Of a stretch of DNA of 64,000 bases, positions 35,089 to 47,105 are shown piece after piece (the first letter of the stretch is position 1; each line of letters starts with the position of its first letter). Made by a program: the position numbers and the translations under genes. The notes beneath the pieces were generated by a model that was not told the DNA's origin, did no database searches, and saw only the letters and a program-made list of their open reading frames with translations. This DNA is from Grammothele lineata (lineage: Eukaryota; Basidiomycota; Agaricomycetes; Polyporales; Polyporaceae): NCBI GenBank assembly GCA_002150815.3, contig NDFF03000145.1, forward strand, positions 1-64,000. Reading direction: 5' to 3'.

Positions 35089-36242
35089 GTCGGGAGCACA
35101 GCAATGACGGGAAACCTAAAGGCTAAAGGAACCGTAAGCGATCGGAGAAGCGGCGGGCGGAAGTGATGCGCTTACGGGATGGGACTAGTTTGAGATTAGG
35201 AAAGGGACGGGCGGGAGGGGTTGGAGGCGGGGTGGGCTTGGGCGGAGAAGAATAGGAGCGAAGGTAGAACGGGCGAGGGCGAGGGGCACGGGACAGGGAT
35301 GTGTAGGGGAGGAGCGTAGGGGGCAACGGGAGCGGAGCGGGGGCCTGCCTTTATAGGAGAGGGGAGGTGTGGCCAGATGGGAGGAGGCGTGCGGTTTGAA
35401 GGCCACGTTGTTGGAAGGGACGCGGGCGAAAGCGTTAGAGGCGAAGAATGTGATCCGGAAGACGATCGATAAGCTCGGCAGGCGCGGTTGGCAAGGAGGG
35501 AGAAGAGAGGCAGGGCGGGAGATGAGCCGATAAACTGGGGGCGGGGCTGGGCGGAGGAGGCCCGGGACGGGGACGAACCACGGCCACCATCTCCTCCTCC
35601 GGACGCCAGCGCCCCAACAGCCAGCACACGGCGCCGCGCCCGGCCGCTGACAGCGTCTGGCAGCGCACTCTGGCAGCGCTCGGTCGGCCACAGTCGGCGA
35701 CTCGCTGACAGATTGGATGACGCCCCGGTGCGCGCATGGACAGCGATGGGTGACCGAGTCACAGGGGCGGCCAGCCCAAGCACTCCGCCCGTCGATCGTC
35801 CACGAGTCGGTCGGCCACAGCGCGCGGATGCTCTTCGAGAACAAAGGACGGCCCCCATCCTTGTGAATTCGCCCCCTGCGCGGACGTAATGGGCGACGCG
35901 CATCTCTTCACACCGCCCTCGACGCGGTCATATGCGCACGCTCCTCTTCAGCCTCTCGCCTCAGCTCCAGCCACGCCGGCCATTCCCCTGCGATGCCCCG
36001 GAGCGCGCTCGTCCCGCTCTCGGACCCCGTTCCGACCTCCGATCCGGCCAGCGCTCCGCACTACCCGTACGGCGCCTATTTAAGTTTTATGATTGGGATC
36101 ACTTGATTGTCCAGGAAATGACCAGGAAATGATGGCGACAAAATGCCACGCGCCCGGCCGGACGGCCGGACGAGGCACACAGACGCTCGCAACGCCGGCA
36201 TGCACGGTCGGACGCGCTGCCGCGTCCTCCGCCACACTCCAG
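35089..36242. other. Shared upstream region of two divergent genes
   Basis: The region separates the minus-strand cysteine-rich gene from plus-strand TLG2. Long frames on both strands are Arg/Pro/Ser-rich shadows. The in-frame upstream ATG for TLG2 at 36132 would add a low-complexity extension; I prefer 36243. Confidence 0.45.
35348..35357 (-). promoter_or_regulatory. Candidate TATA element of the cysteine-rich gene
   Basis: The minus strand reads CCTATAAAGG about 260 bp before the start codon at 35088, in otherwise GC-rich DNA. Confidence 0.35.
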
Positions 36243-39200
36243 ATGTCCTCCTCCTCCTCCTCCGCCCTCAACCCGACCACCCGTTCCCGCACCCTCCTCT
36301 TCATCTCCTACAGAGACTCTCGCGCAGGCGCATCTCGTTCGCGTCGCTCTCGTATCATCACTCACTATGACGACGCCCAAGACGACGACGACGAGCACGA
36401 ACGCCTCATAAACGCCGATGCCGGCCACATCGCCATAGACGCAGAACTTCCGCCTAAATGGTGAATACCACTCCTCCCGGTCTCCTTTCTCCGCCTCCTC
36501 CTCCTGCATTCCAATCAACGAACCTCCGTCCGCTTCGCTAGCCGTGGGCAAGGGGCACGTCTCCTCCGCATGCAGCGCCGCCTGCGTGCTCGTTCTCCCA
36601 TTGTTGCTGTGCAGGCACGCGACGGCGCGACTCGTTCTTTTGTCTGTTATGAACATGGCGTGGGGCCGCTTCGGGCAGCAAGGCCACACACGCTGCCGTT
36701 CATGACCGTGCGCCGCCAGGTGGCGAGCATGTCGCCCGCGGAGTGCTTGCTGTGTGTTCATACCCGCGGCGCTGCGGTGTCTGCTGTCACCTTCCATGCT
36801 TCCTATGCCACACTGTCCCAGTGTCTGTGTGTGACGTTGGACGCATGGACGCTGTTGTGGGTAGAAGACTTGCACACCGTGTCTTTCCTTTCTTCCGACG
36901 AAGGGGGATGTGAATCGCATCCGCTGTACGGACCCTCTCAAGCCAGTGGCGTTCTGGTACGTTGGCCCACCTTCCGTGTCGTTCTAGTCCTCACATCTTC
37001 TACTTCCGACCAGAGGTCCGTGATGGCTGTGTCTCCTTCGAACCGCAGTTGACACGCAACACAAATGTGCCACCAACTCCAGCCACCGTGCTGCCCACCG
37101 CGCCGTAGCAGTTCCTTCTCCGAAGCGTCGGCCGTGCGCCGATGCCGCTCAAAGTAAATCTCTCGGCACACCCAGGTCGATCTGGGACGCAAAGTGCCCA
37201 ACACGAGGTCGTCCCATATTTTCCTGCACGCACCTCTCTCTGAAGATGCGGCGGTGCTGATGCTCGGCCGGCATCCCATTCGGCCACACGTTTCTTTCTT
37301 CTGGTCCCTTCTCGCCCGCCTCGTCGTGTGCTAATCCATCGTCGGATCGTCAGGGTCGACATTGCTGATCAGGTCAAGGACATTTTGGCGGGCATACAGA
37401 CCAAGAGTGCGTGGCTCTCCCCTTCCTCTCCTTCTGCCCCTTCTTTCTCTTTCTTCACAGCAGCCAGATAGCGCCGTGCTAATGCGCGTTCGTTCGTCCC
37501 AGTCGCCGCGCTAGACAAGCTGCACGCAAAACATGTCCTCCCGGGGTTTTCGGACCGGTCTGCGGAAGAGCGCGAGATAGAGGCGGCCACGACGGACGTG
37601 ACGAAGGTAATAGATGGTTATCGCCCCTCTCCCCGACCCCGTCTCGCTCACGCACGCACGCGGTGGCCTTCGTCGATAGGATTTCCGGCAGTGCCAGGCG
37701 CTGATCCAGCGGATCGGAGCCGTCCCCGCGCATACGTTCCCGCCCACCCAGCCCGGTTCCGGTTCCAGTTCCAGCTCGTCTCAGTCTCGTCATCATGAGC
37801 TCGCGGCGAAGAACGTGCAGCGGGGGCTCGCGGCGAAGGTCCAGGAGCTGAGTGCGACCTTCCGGAAGAAGCAGCGGGTGTATATGGACAGTGAGTGCCG
37901 CGCATTGAGTCCTGAGTCTCCGAGTCCCCGAGCCCCCGAGCCCTCCGAATCCCCGAATCCCGAATCCCGAGCCTCGAGCCTTCGTCCTGAGCACTGATTA
38001 CTGAGTCCCGAGCGGGCCCAGGCGGATGACGATCCGCGCTCCTCCTCCCCCCTCTCCTTTCCCACCGGATGCTAACTGGAATCTATGGCGGCTCGCTGCG
38101 CGGACGCGGACGCATACAGAACTGCAAGGGCACGCGATCAAGAACCAGGACCTGCTCGCGGCGTCGGGCGTGGTGTCGCTCAAGGGGTCAGCAGGCATGT
38201 CGGCGCTGGACGAGGACGTGGAGGCGGCTGCCGCGGTACGTACTACGTCACGTCCACTTACGCGCGCGCGCGGAATGGGCCCTCCTCGGCGTTTCCCCTG
38301 CGCGTTCCCCGATGTTGACTTCTTTTTCCCCCTCCCGCGCTCCTCCCCGCGCTTCCCGCGCGTGCGTCTTGCATTGTGAACCGTGAATCTTGAACCTCGC
38401 ACCTCGAACATCGACCATCGAACGCGCGCATACAGTCGAGCGACCAAGTCGTGACGCGGCAGGTGACGACGGCGGACCTGAACCTGCAGACGCGCGACCG
38501 GGAGCTGACGGAGATCGCGAGGTCGATCGCGCAGCTGGCGGAGCTGTTCAAGGACCTGTCCGCGCTTGTGATCGACCAGGGCACGCTGCTCGACAGCGTC
38601 GAGTACAACGTCGAGCAGACCGCGGTGCAGATGGAGGACGCGGTCAGGGAGCTGGACACGGCGACCAGGTGCGTGCGCCGTGCGCGGTTTGGTTTATTAC
38701 GATCGTGCGGGGGTGCCACCTGCCCCCCTCCCTTCCCTCTCTCCGTCCTTTCTTCTTTTTCATCTTCCCCTTCCCCTTCGCAAGCGCGTTCGCGAGCGTT
38801 ATGAACGACTCGGAATGGAAGTGTGGCCACCCCAGGACCCTCTGGAGAAGGCGGCTGCGACGCCTTCGTTTCTTTGACCCGCAGGAGGTGGCGGACGCGC
38901 GCTTCCTACTCATACCCCCTTCTCGCCTTCTCGGGGCCTCCCTTCTCCCGCACATCCCCTTCCCGCACCCCTCTCTTTCTTTCTTCTACACCCTCTCTAA
39001 GCCCCCTCCCCCTCCCCTTCCCCTCTCCCCCCTTCCGCGTCTCGTCTCGTCTCGTCTCGATCGGACCGCCGGCACTAACGCTCGCGCGCGTAAATACACG
39101 CAGGTACCAGAAGAACACGGGGCGGCGGCAGTGCATCTTCCTCCTCCTGCTGATCATCTTCGGCCTCGTCATCGCGCTCATCTTCAAGCCGCGCAGACAC

Positions 39201-39473
39201 CACTCCTCCCCAGCCCCGCCTGGTGCGGCCCCGCCTGCGTCGAGCTCGCCCTCGAGCGTCGCTGGGGAGGCTCAGGTGGGCGAGAGTACGGACCTGGCCG
39301 GGAGAAGGCGCGCGGGCCGTGCTGCGGAGGGTGGGGTGTTGGACGTGGTGGCGACGACCCCTGTGAGCGTGAGCACGCCGCTGCGGATACTGCGCGTCCG
39401 GAGGGACGGCCATGCTCCTGCTGCGATACCTGAGGCAGGGGGAGAACTAGGGGGAGGGGGAGGGCTTGCGTGA
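36243..39473 (+). CDS. TLG2: t-SNARE of the Tlg2/syntaxin-16 family
   Basis: Tlg2 is the Qa-SNARE for endosome-to-trans-Golgi fusion. Seven exons (36243-36460, 37354-37406, 37503-37606, 37692-37890, 38120-38235, 38436-38668 and 39104-39473) give 430 residues. Hallmarks are RSRTLLFISYRDSR at the N-terminus, an acidic DDAQDDDDEHERL stretch, LPPKWVDIADQV and LDKLHAKHVLPGF. The SNARE motif follows (RDRELTEIARSIAQLAELF, with the zero-layer Gln in VIDQGTLLD), then VEYNVEQT. A C-terminal anchor (CIFLLLLIIFGLVIALIF) follows. A tail of about 90 residues after the anchor is longer than usual. Introns 1 (893 nt), 4 (229), 5 (200) and 6 (435) are far longer than the 50-60 nt typical of this window. Confidence 0.9.
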
Positions 39474-39550
39474 TGCGCGGGGCGCGGGGCGGACGGTCGG
39501 TTTTGTTGATTTATTTCCAGTCTTCGTCTTTTGTGCAGACTGTGCTGTGT

Positions 39551-39574
39551 ACATACATACATACATACATACAT
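39551..39574 (+). repeat. (ACAT)6 microsatellite
   Basis: Six perfect ACAT units lie just downstream of the TLG2 stop codon, in its likely 3' untranslated region. Confidence 0.9.
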
Positions 39575-39845
39575 TCGTAGGTAGCTGTTCTCCGTGTTAC
39601 TGTATGCGTTTTTTTAGTCCCAGGTCCCCGTCTAGTCCCGGCTGGCTCCCTTGGCTTTGAAGGCGCGAAAGTCGCGTCTCGTGTGACCGTGCCGTGCCCG
39701 AGTGAGTCCGCTGTTGTCGGCATCGTTTGGAGGCCGGGGTTGTGGCATTTTGACGACTCGGCTGGCGTTTGCCGACCTGAATATTACCGCAACCCGTTGT
39801 CGCCCAGAGTCTGAGTCGCCCCTTCGCCTCCTTTCGCGACGAGCC

Positions 39846-40220
39846 AGGACCCCTGAAAAGTGGCGGGGGAGGCAGTCCGGCCATCCGGACGGCGCTTAGC
39901 GATTTTGGGCCTCAACGTTGGCCAAAAGTCCGGACGTGGAGGGCCAAAATGGGGGTCCAAGCCGTCCGAAAGTCCGGACATGGGTGGGGAGGAGGCCGTC
40001 CGCCCGGGCGCCTACGGCGCCCCGCCTTCCGAGATTACCAAAAAGGGGAATTTTAGCCGGCCCTGAAGGAGCCGGCCGGAAAATCCGGACGGCGCTTAGC
40101 CTTTTGGAGCTCGAGGAGAGGTCATCATCCGGACATTGGCCTCGAAACCAGTCCGGACACGGACCCTTCAAAACCCGGGCGTCTATCGGACGGCCTCTCC
40201 CGCCACTTTTCAGGGGTCCT
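39846..40220. mobile_element. Non-autonomous hAT-like MITE, 375 bp
   Basis: The ends are inverted repeats of about 35 bp with two mismatches. The left end begins AGGACCCCTGAAAAGTGGCG and the right end is its reverse complement. The element is flanked by the identical 8-bp sequence GACGAGCC at 39838-39845 and 40221-40228. An 8-bp target-site duplication is the hallmark of hAT transposons. The interior has no coding frame but is rich in TCCGGAC palindromes and holds an exact 18-bp direct repeat (39883-39900 and 40083-40100). The near-perfect ends and intact duplication suggest recent insertion. Confidence 0.85.
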
Positions 40221-40919
40221 GACGAGCCCCTGGCTCGCGTTCGCGCGCGACGGCGGCCCGCAGCGCTCCCGACGCCGCGAAACGTTTGCGCGCCCGGTGA
40301 TATCGTTCGTGCGGCGCTGCAGCGCCCGCGGCCGTCAGTGATCGAGGCGTGGTTTTTTCAATCGTTCATCGTTGCAAAACTGCAAGTCGCTGCTGGTTGC
40401 TATCTTAGAATTGGGAACGATCCCGTCGCTCAAACAGGGAAGCTCGAATTCGACGTCGTGCTTGTCATCGCTTGCGCTTGCGCTACCAGCACTTCCTGTA
40501 TCTCTTCCTCCTCAACCATCTTCTCCCCCCGAGTCCGCTTTCTTTGGACCTCTTCCTGAGACTTATTTCGGTAGCCAACTCTGCTCTACTCTAGAGGGCG
40601 TGACCACTCCGCGCGGCGCGCCGGCCCACACCGCGAACCCTGAGCTTCCAAGAGCACCCACGGGCCACCTTCCGCAAACGACGGCGTCCGACGCCGTGCC
40701 CCCCGCCGCTCGTTCATAGTGCCGGCCTTCGTCTGCAAATTCGCAAGCCCTCGCTCACTCGCTTACGACCCCCGCGACACGACGCCATTGCCTGTCAAAT
40801 AAACACACCGCGACTCCAAGCACACCCCAGCGTCCGACAGGCCCAAGCTCAGGACAAGACCCACTACTACCTTCACGACCGCTGCGACGACCTCAGCAGC
40901 CAGCAAAACCGCCGCCACG

Positions 40920-43900
40920 ATGAGCATCCCCATGCGCTCCATCGACGGCCACGACTACGGTTCGAGCGACACCGACTACACCCCCTCGCCCGTCTACCCG
41001 CCCGGCGCGGGCACCGGCTCCTCCCAGGCCTCGCGCCCGCTCCTCCAGCACGTCCAGACCGAGCCCGTGGGCTCGCTCCCGTCCTCGGGCACGACCAGCC
41101 CGCACGTGCGCATCGCGGACGACGCGGGCGCGAGCCCGTACCGCCAGTACGACGCGTCGCGCGCGGCGTCGTACCCGATGGCGCGCGGGCACCGCGGCTC
41201 GGGGCGTTTTGGTGGCGGGGGTGGGAACGGCAGCGAGAGTGCGAGCGGGAGCGGGGATTTGGGCGGGAGCGGGGCGGGGAGGAACGCGAGCTGGGACTTG
41301 CTTGCGGGCGTGCGCAAGTTCGAGCAGGGGTACGAGCGGTTCGACTCGCGGCACGCGAGCGAGGCGCACCTCCAGTTCGCGGATGGGGACGTTCCGAAAA
41401 ACAAGGTGCGTGCTGCGTCATGTCTTTCTGTTTTGCGCGAGGGAGTGGAAGAGAGTTAGGGAAGTGGAATCCTGGTGGGACGCATGAGATGGCGGAATGG
41501 AGAAGGTCCGTACGGAGAAGCAAAACGCTGACTTTGTCCTTCGCAGCTCTCGAAGTTGTATAACTATCTATTGAACGTATCTATCGTTACGAGATGGGCG
41601 ATTTTCATCATCCCAGTGCTTGCTCTGCTGTGGATCCCAGGCATCCTGGGTCTCACCAAGTTTCCAGACAAAAGAGTGCGTAGCCGAAGTGCTTGTTCTT
41701 TTTGACACATACAAACCTAGAGTGTATGAGACAGATATACGGTGTCAAGCTGTTATTTTGGAGTATCTGGCTCTCTGTGGTATGGGTCGGTAAGTAGTCG
41801 TTCCCCCTCGGCCAATTCTGTTTGACGCTGACGAGATGTTGTTAGGATGGTGGGCATCACTTGCAGCTAGGTGTGTTCTGTCTATATTCCAGCTACCACT
41901 CCTTTAATCCACATGTGAACGTAGTATGCTGCTTCCGCACGTCCTTCGTAATACCGCCGGTGTTGTCCTAGTTGGTACTAGGAAGTACATCGATTGGCTT
42001 ACGGTTTTACACCGGTAAGTGTTCTTCATACATCGGCTGAAGTAGTATGGTCAATCCATCCTTCGTCTAGCTATGCTGCATTCTTCGGCTGGTCACTCGC
42101 TGTCTGGATCTCCTACCAGCCCCTCATCAACGCGCGGCAGGAGACGACCAACCAGAGCGCGATCAACGACGTCGACACGCTCGCCAAGCTCCTCTTCGGC
42201 CTCTTCCTCTCCGCCGCCTTCCTCTTCTTCGAGAAGATCTCCATCCAGTGGATCGCGGGCAAGTTCCACGAGCGCTCGTACGCGGAGCGCATCGCGGACC
42301 AGAAGTTCGCCGTGCGCGTGCTCGTCACGCTCTACCAGCACTCGACCGACATCCCGTGGCGCTCGGACACGCTCCGCGACGGCCCGGCGGACGCGAAGCG
42401 CAAGTCGATGAACCCCCAGAGGCTCTTCAAGAAGGCGCTCAAGGGCGTGCGCGGCGTCGCGACGACCACGACGACGGTGCTGGGTAACGTAGCCTCTGAG
42501 ATTGCCGGAACGTGGGTATATGCGCCTCTGTTAGTATTTCGAAGTCTGATCGAAATCACGCCACAGGTCTGTCCTCCAACCCAATTCTCCTCAGGCGATG
42601 GTAAAGACCGCGCTCGAGTCCGCGAACAAGTCCCGATTGGTGAGTGCACTCGCTATCCTGCGTCTTCTATTCACCCACTGAAAGCACGTCGCAGCTCGCG
42701 CGCCGCTTGTTTTACTCCTTCGTTCGCCCTGGCGCCGACCGCCTGTTCGTCGAGGATATCGCCCGGTTCTTCGCCTCGCCGGACGAGGCCGACGCGGCGT
42801 TCGCGATCTTCGACAAGGATTCGAACGGGGATGTCAACCGCGACGAGATCGAGATGTCATGCATGTGAGTCTTTGTCGTTCATCGGCGAGCTTCGCGGAT
42901 TGACTTCGCCTTTCTCTCAGGGAGGTCCACCGAGAGCAGCTCTCGATCGAGCACTCGATGCGCGACTTGGACAGCGCTGTCGGTCGCCTGGACAACATCC
43001 TCATGAGTGTCTACTTCATTGTAGTCATCTTGATCTTTGCGGTTACACTGGTAAGAACGATCAACTTGAAGGATTCGAAACGGATATTGAACGTGCGTTC
43101 TAGGAGGCGCAATTGGCCACTCTGATCACCAGCGCAGGAACCCTTGTCCTTGGTATGCGTATCCATCCATTGATAATATCTTTGGATACCGACTGATCCC
43201 TTCTTCTAGGTCTCAGCTGGCTCATCGGCAGTAGCTTGGCTGAAGTCCTCACGAGTATCATCTTCCTGTTCATCAAGCACCCGTACGACGTCGGCGACCG
43301 CGTCGAGATCAAAGATATCACGTACACCGTGAAGGAGATTCGTCTCCTCAGCACGATCTTCCTCGACAAGAACGCGTGCCTTGTGCAGGCCCCGAACACC
43401 GTCCTAAATTCGGAGTTAATTCACAACATGCGGCGCAGTCCTCAGGTGTGTCGTCATGTGTATTTTCCTGCATACCGTAGCATTAACTCGGTTGGAATTA
43501 GCAATCCGAAACGTTCGAGTTCGAGGTCGCGTTTTCAACCACGTTCGAGCAAATCGAGCGCTTGCGAGAGGTTATGCTTTCCTTCGTGAAGGCGGAGCGT
43601 AGGGACTACCAGCCTATTTTCGACGTCTACGTTGTCGGTCAGTCCCCTTCACCGTCTTGTCAGATGCTCTTCATTGACGTATCCTCTGGCTAGATATGCC
43701 CGCACAAGAGAAGCTAGTCCTCCGCGCCGACATCAAATACAAGAGCAACTGGCAACAAGGCACGCTCAAGGCGCAACGCCGGAACAAGTGGATCTGCGCG
43801 CTCAAGTCGTCGCTCGGGAAGCTGCACATATACGGGCCCTCTGGCGCGCCCCCGACTCCTGCAGGGCCGACCAAGTACACGCTTGTGCCGTACGAGGAGG

Positions 43901-44304
43901 TCCTCCGGCAGGAGGAAGAGGCCAAGTTTGCGCGTCAGCCGACGGCGTCGAGCGCGGAGCTGCATATCCCCAAGTCGGACTGGACGTTCGCGGACCAGAA
44001 TTCGGCGATCGGTGCGCCCATTCTGATATATATTGCCGACATTCAACGCTAACATTATGTTACAGTCGACGACTCGCAAGACGTGTTCGGTGAGGGCAGC
44101 CAGCTCTACATGCATCGCCCGCAGCAGACCCCAGCAGGCACCCCACGGCGGCGACCTGCAGAGATGCCAGAGATGCCCACTGCGGTCACGATGCCAATGG
44201 CAGCGCCGCCGATGCCCCCCATGCCCATAACGGCGACGCCCCCGCAGATGGAGGAGATCGAGCTCATGACGCCGCGCGCGAATCAGCTCGCGCACAACCC
44301 ATGA
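40920..44304 (+). CDS. MscS-family mechanosensitive channel with EF hand (Msy-like)
   Basis: Fourteen exons: 40920-41405, 41547-41675, 41735-41789, 41846-41870, 41925-42014, 42071-42511, 42567-42639, 42695-42864, 42921-43050, 43104-43152, 43210-43445, 43502-43637, 43694-44011 and 44066-44304, giving 858 residues. The N-terminal 160 residues are disordered. Several membrane helices follow (WAIFIIPVLALLWIPG, AAFFGWSLAVWISYQPL, LLFGLFLSAAFLFFEKI). A canonical EF-hand loop, DKDSNGDVNRDE, comes before the pore helices (ILMSVYFIVVILIFAVTL and LGLSWLIGSSLAEVLTSII). The MscS beta domain starts at HPYDVGDRVEI. This order matches fission yeast Msy1/Msy2, ER-located Ca2+-regulated channels responding to hypo-osmotic shock. 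The C-terminus is Met/Pro-rich. Confidence 0.92.
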
Positions 44305-45144
44305 TGCGCATGTAGTAGCGTCATGGTCCCGCCGATCTTGTAGGTACTGAGTGAGGTTGTGGATGCAGTATATCCTGATTTCCCTCCGTGGACACCAGTT
44401 CGAGCCTGAGGGCAGCTTGGTGTGGCGCGTCTCCGTCACCAGATCCAGATCTCTCCGCGGTCTGGATGACGTGCCAAGATTCGGCAGTGCCGTCTCCATG
44501 GAGTCGAAGTTTTCCTCAGTGGACTAGAGTCAGGACTTAGCAGACTTACCAAGATTTCACCCCTACAATGTATAAGCTAGGACATATCATATTATCATAG
44601 CAGCCCAGACCCCCAATCCCGATTGCTTTAACTCACTTCGTTGATTCATCGATTTGTAGGGAGTAAGGTACATGTTGGCATCGTATGTGTCTCACACGCA
44701 GTATTTCATCGCTGACATCCTTGAAACATCATATTCTAGTGAAATATAAGCTCGCGCTCCTCAGGTTGCATCCGAGAGGGCTGCCATCTATGTTTCGTCT
44801 TTGCGCATTCTAGAGAAAGCTTCACCTCGCTACGCAGCAGTTCGCGTCTGGCCAACTACGGGAAGGTGGAGTGAGGTGCGTGTAGGGGCTTTCATCAACC
44901 CATTTCTTCTTGTGACGCCTGATGTCCTATTTAGGATGTGAGTGTCGTCGGCGACGCTGCGCACCTACTGGACAAGTGCGCATTCGGCGCCCGGACCCAG
45001 AGTCGCCAGGCCGTGGCAGCTATCGTCTACCCTGCCAACTAAGCGCCCAACGGGTTCGAATTCGGACCGCGGAGCTGCACGACCACACCTCCACCCCGCA
45101 CACAAACATCGTCTTCGGAACTTCTCCCTTCCTACCCTCACAGA
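44305..45144. other. Intergenic, no gene seen
   Basis: Contains the MscS 3' flank and the promoter of the next gene. A plus-strand frame at 44922-45161 overlaps the next start and lacks support. Confidence 0.45.
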
Positions 45145-46605
45145 ATGGCAGTTATAACTAGGAAACGGGCTCGTGAAGCCGAACAGGTACCGTGAGTTCA
45201 TTCGTTGGTTCATTCTCTCTGAATCTCTAATAGAACAGCCTTCTAGCCCCGCGCCCTTAGCGGCAGCGACCACAACAACGCGAATGCGAGACCCTCGCTC
45301 GAGGAAGAAGCGCAAGATCAACACAGAACTCGCAGCATCCCTGTGAGTAAACAGACCTTAAGTGCAGTAGGATCCACACTTAGCGTGTCTTCGGGTAGCC
45401 CCTCGTTCAAGGCCCGTCTTCTCGGAGAACCCTTGGAAGAGCTGCAGAATGTTTATGAAGCCTTGCACGAATGTGCAACTCTCATGGTACGATTTAATAC
45501 CAAATTCTGCGTTTTCTGCTGTCTGACCCTGCCCGCAGCGGAAGTAAGTGCCTTGGCCACCCGCGCCGCATTTCGGTCTCGTTAAGTGTTTTCTTATGCT
45601 AGCTTGAAGGGCGGATATGCCGAGGTGGTGGAATCAGCAAGCTTACGCTTGAAAGAGATCAGAGATGCGATGATTCTTGAAAAGGTGGGTGACATCTGAT
45701 TAAGGGTACTGAGAGTCACACTTATGCGTTTGTACACACAACAGCAATCAGCGCCTCAAAACCTACCGCCACCATCCCCTCCCGCTCCAACATCGCAAGC
45801 GTTAGATCCACTCATCATTCAGAGCCATGACGAGGTAACAGAACAAGTCGTCGACAAGCCAACTACTCCCGGCTCAGATCCTTTACACCAACCCCATCGC
45901 CAGCTTACCCCACCTTCCCCTCTTCCCCTTTGCTCACGTCCCTTCCCCACTCGTCGTGGGACGCCTGTCGATGCTTACGTGGGCGGCTTCGTTCTTACAG
46001 AGGGCATGGTTGCACGCCTTTGTCTCCAGGCCTACCACCGCACCGAGGACGAACTCATACGGGACGGACCGATCGACCTCGCTGCACTGTACTTCGAAGG
46101 AAGCTACCCTGTCGACAGCCCCACCCTCATACCGATTCCTGCACGTTACAAGGATGCACCAGATGTCGAGGATGTCGCTTGGTTACTTCCATGTAGAGTA
46201 GCGATCGTCAAAGCCGGCCGTAAACAACCCAGTCTCCCCTTCGACAAAGCTGCAGAGGTTTATGCCGATCAGTGGTTCCCCCGCGGGTTGCGAGAATCGG
46301 CCGCGTTCAGAAGCGCGCGGTACATACAGTGCGAGTATCCCCGCGATGAGGAAGGTGAGTATCTTGTATACAGCCCCGCCATGTCTCTTAGCTCACACTT
46401 GGGTATGCCAGCGACGGGCTGCGTTCTCCGGAAAATAAGGGAGTGCCGTCCAGAAGAGCGTGTGGAGCGTGAGCGGATAGCTCGAAAATGGCTGATTCAG
46501 AATGGAATTCAGGACATGGTGCGTTTTCTGTACTGTATCCTATATCGTGTACTGACATAGTCTCCGTAGCCCCCTCCACTACCTACCCTCTACCTGCTAG
46601 ATTAG
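45145..46605 (+). CDS. Basidiomycete orphan protein with a 5-nt micro-exon
   Basis: Seven exons: 45145-45186, 45247-45486, 45539-45543 (5 nt), 45603-45684, 45745-46354, 46412-46518 and 46570-46605, giving 373 residues. Residues 15-45 are polar, about 65-120 form a helical, coiled-coil-like block (LEELQNVYEALHECATL through LRLKEIRDAMILEK), and a Pro-rich linker follows. The folded C-terminal half starts near RRGTPVDAYVGGFVLTEG. The micro-exon CGGAA has consensus borders (CCCGCAG before, GTAAGT after). Without it the downstream frame is lost within 20 codons. No known domain is recognised. Confidence 0.72.
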
Positions 46606-47105
46606 TTCCGTACTGTTTCCCGTCTGCCATAGTAAGAGCATCTCGTTATGCGTACCCCACTCTCATTGACATTGATTGCAGGTCTGACTTGTCTTCATCG
46701 TGTGTCAATAGCCCAATCTCGGATCCTCTGTACTATTAGTCGTTTTGCTTCACAACTTATTTTCTCTCTGGCCTTCCCCGTTGCCCGATCGTGGAGATGT
46801 TAGGTATGTAGTGTATGGGATTGCCTTGATAGTTTCAGGGCACGGTAGCAATGCGACGGCCGGCTCTTCTGCTCGATTCCCTCCACCATACAGGGTGCAC
46901 GCGGTTGAGATGAGTGAGAGGCATGCGCTAAGCAAAGGGCCATAGTGATGCATCTCACTATGTCTGGTTCCAGTCGTTGACAGTTACGTGGGGTGTACCG
47001 TTGTAATAGGGGTACGTCGACTACGGTGTGCAAGGGCCTTGGATTTGCTGCCTTTCTCAGCGAGCGCTCCTTCTAAGTCTGGACTTATCTATCTTACCTC
47101 TCGCC
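46606..47105. other. Intergenic, no gene seen
   Basis: Short unlinked frames only. It joins two same-strand orphan genes, so it holds a 3' flank and a promoter. Confidence 0.45.

Larger units (their letters stand above)
39474..40919. other. Intergenic holding a MITE between TLG2 and the MscS gene
   Basis: Besides the microsatellite and the 375-bp element at 39846-40220, I see no gene. The long plus-strand frame at 39918-40559 crosses the element boundary and is a shadow. The last 300 bp (C-rich) are the probable promoter and leader of the MscS gene. Confidence 0.5.

Noticed and set aside
36570..37052. 160-codon frame inside the long TLG2 intron
   Set aside because: No motif, and neither end fits a donor or acceptor in phase with TLG2.
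43714..44499. 261-codon minus-strand frame opposite the MscS gene end
   Set aside because: Antisense shadow of GC-rich coding exons 13 and 14.
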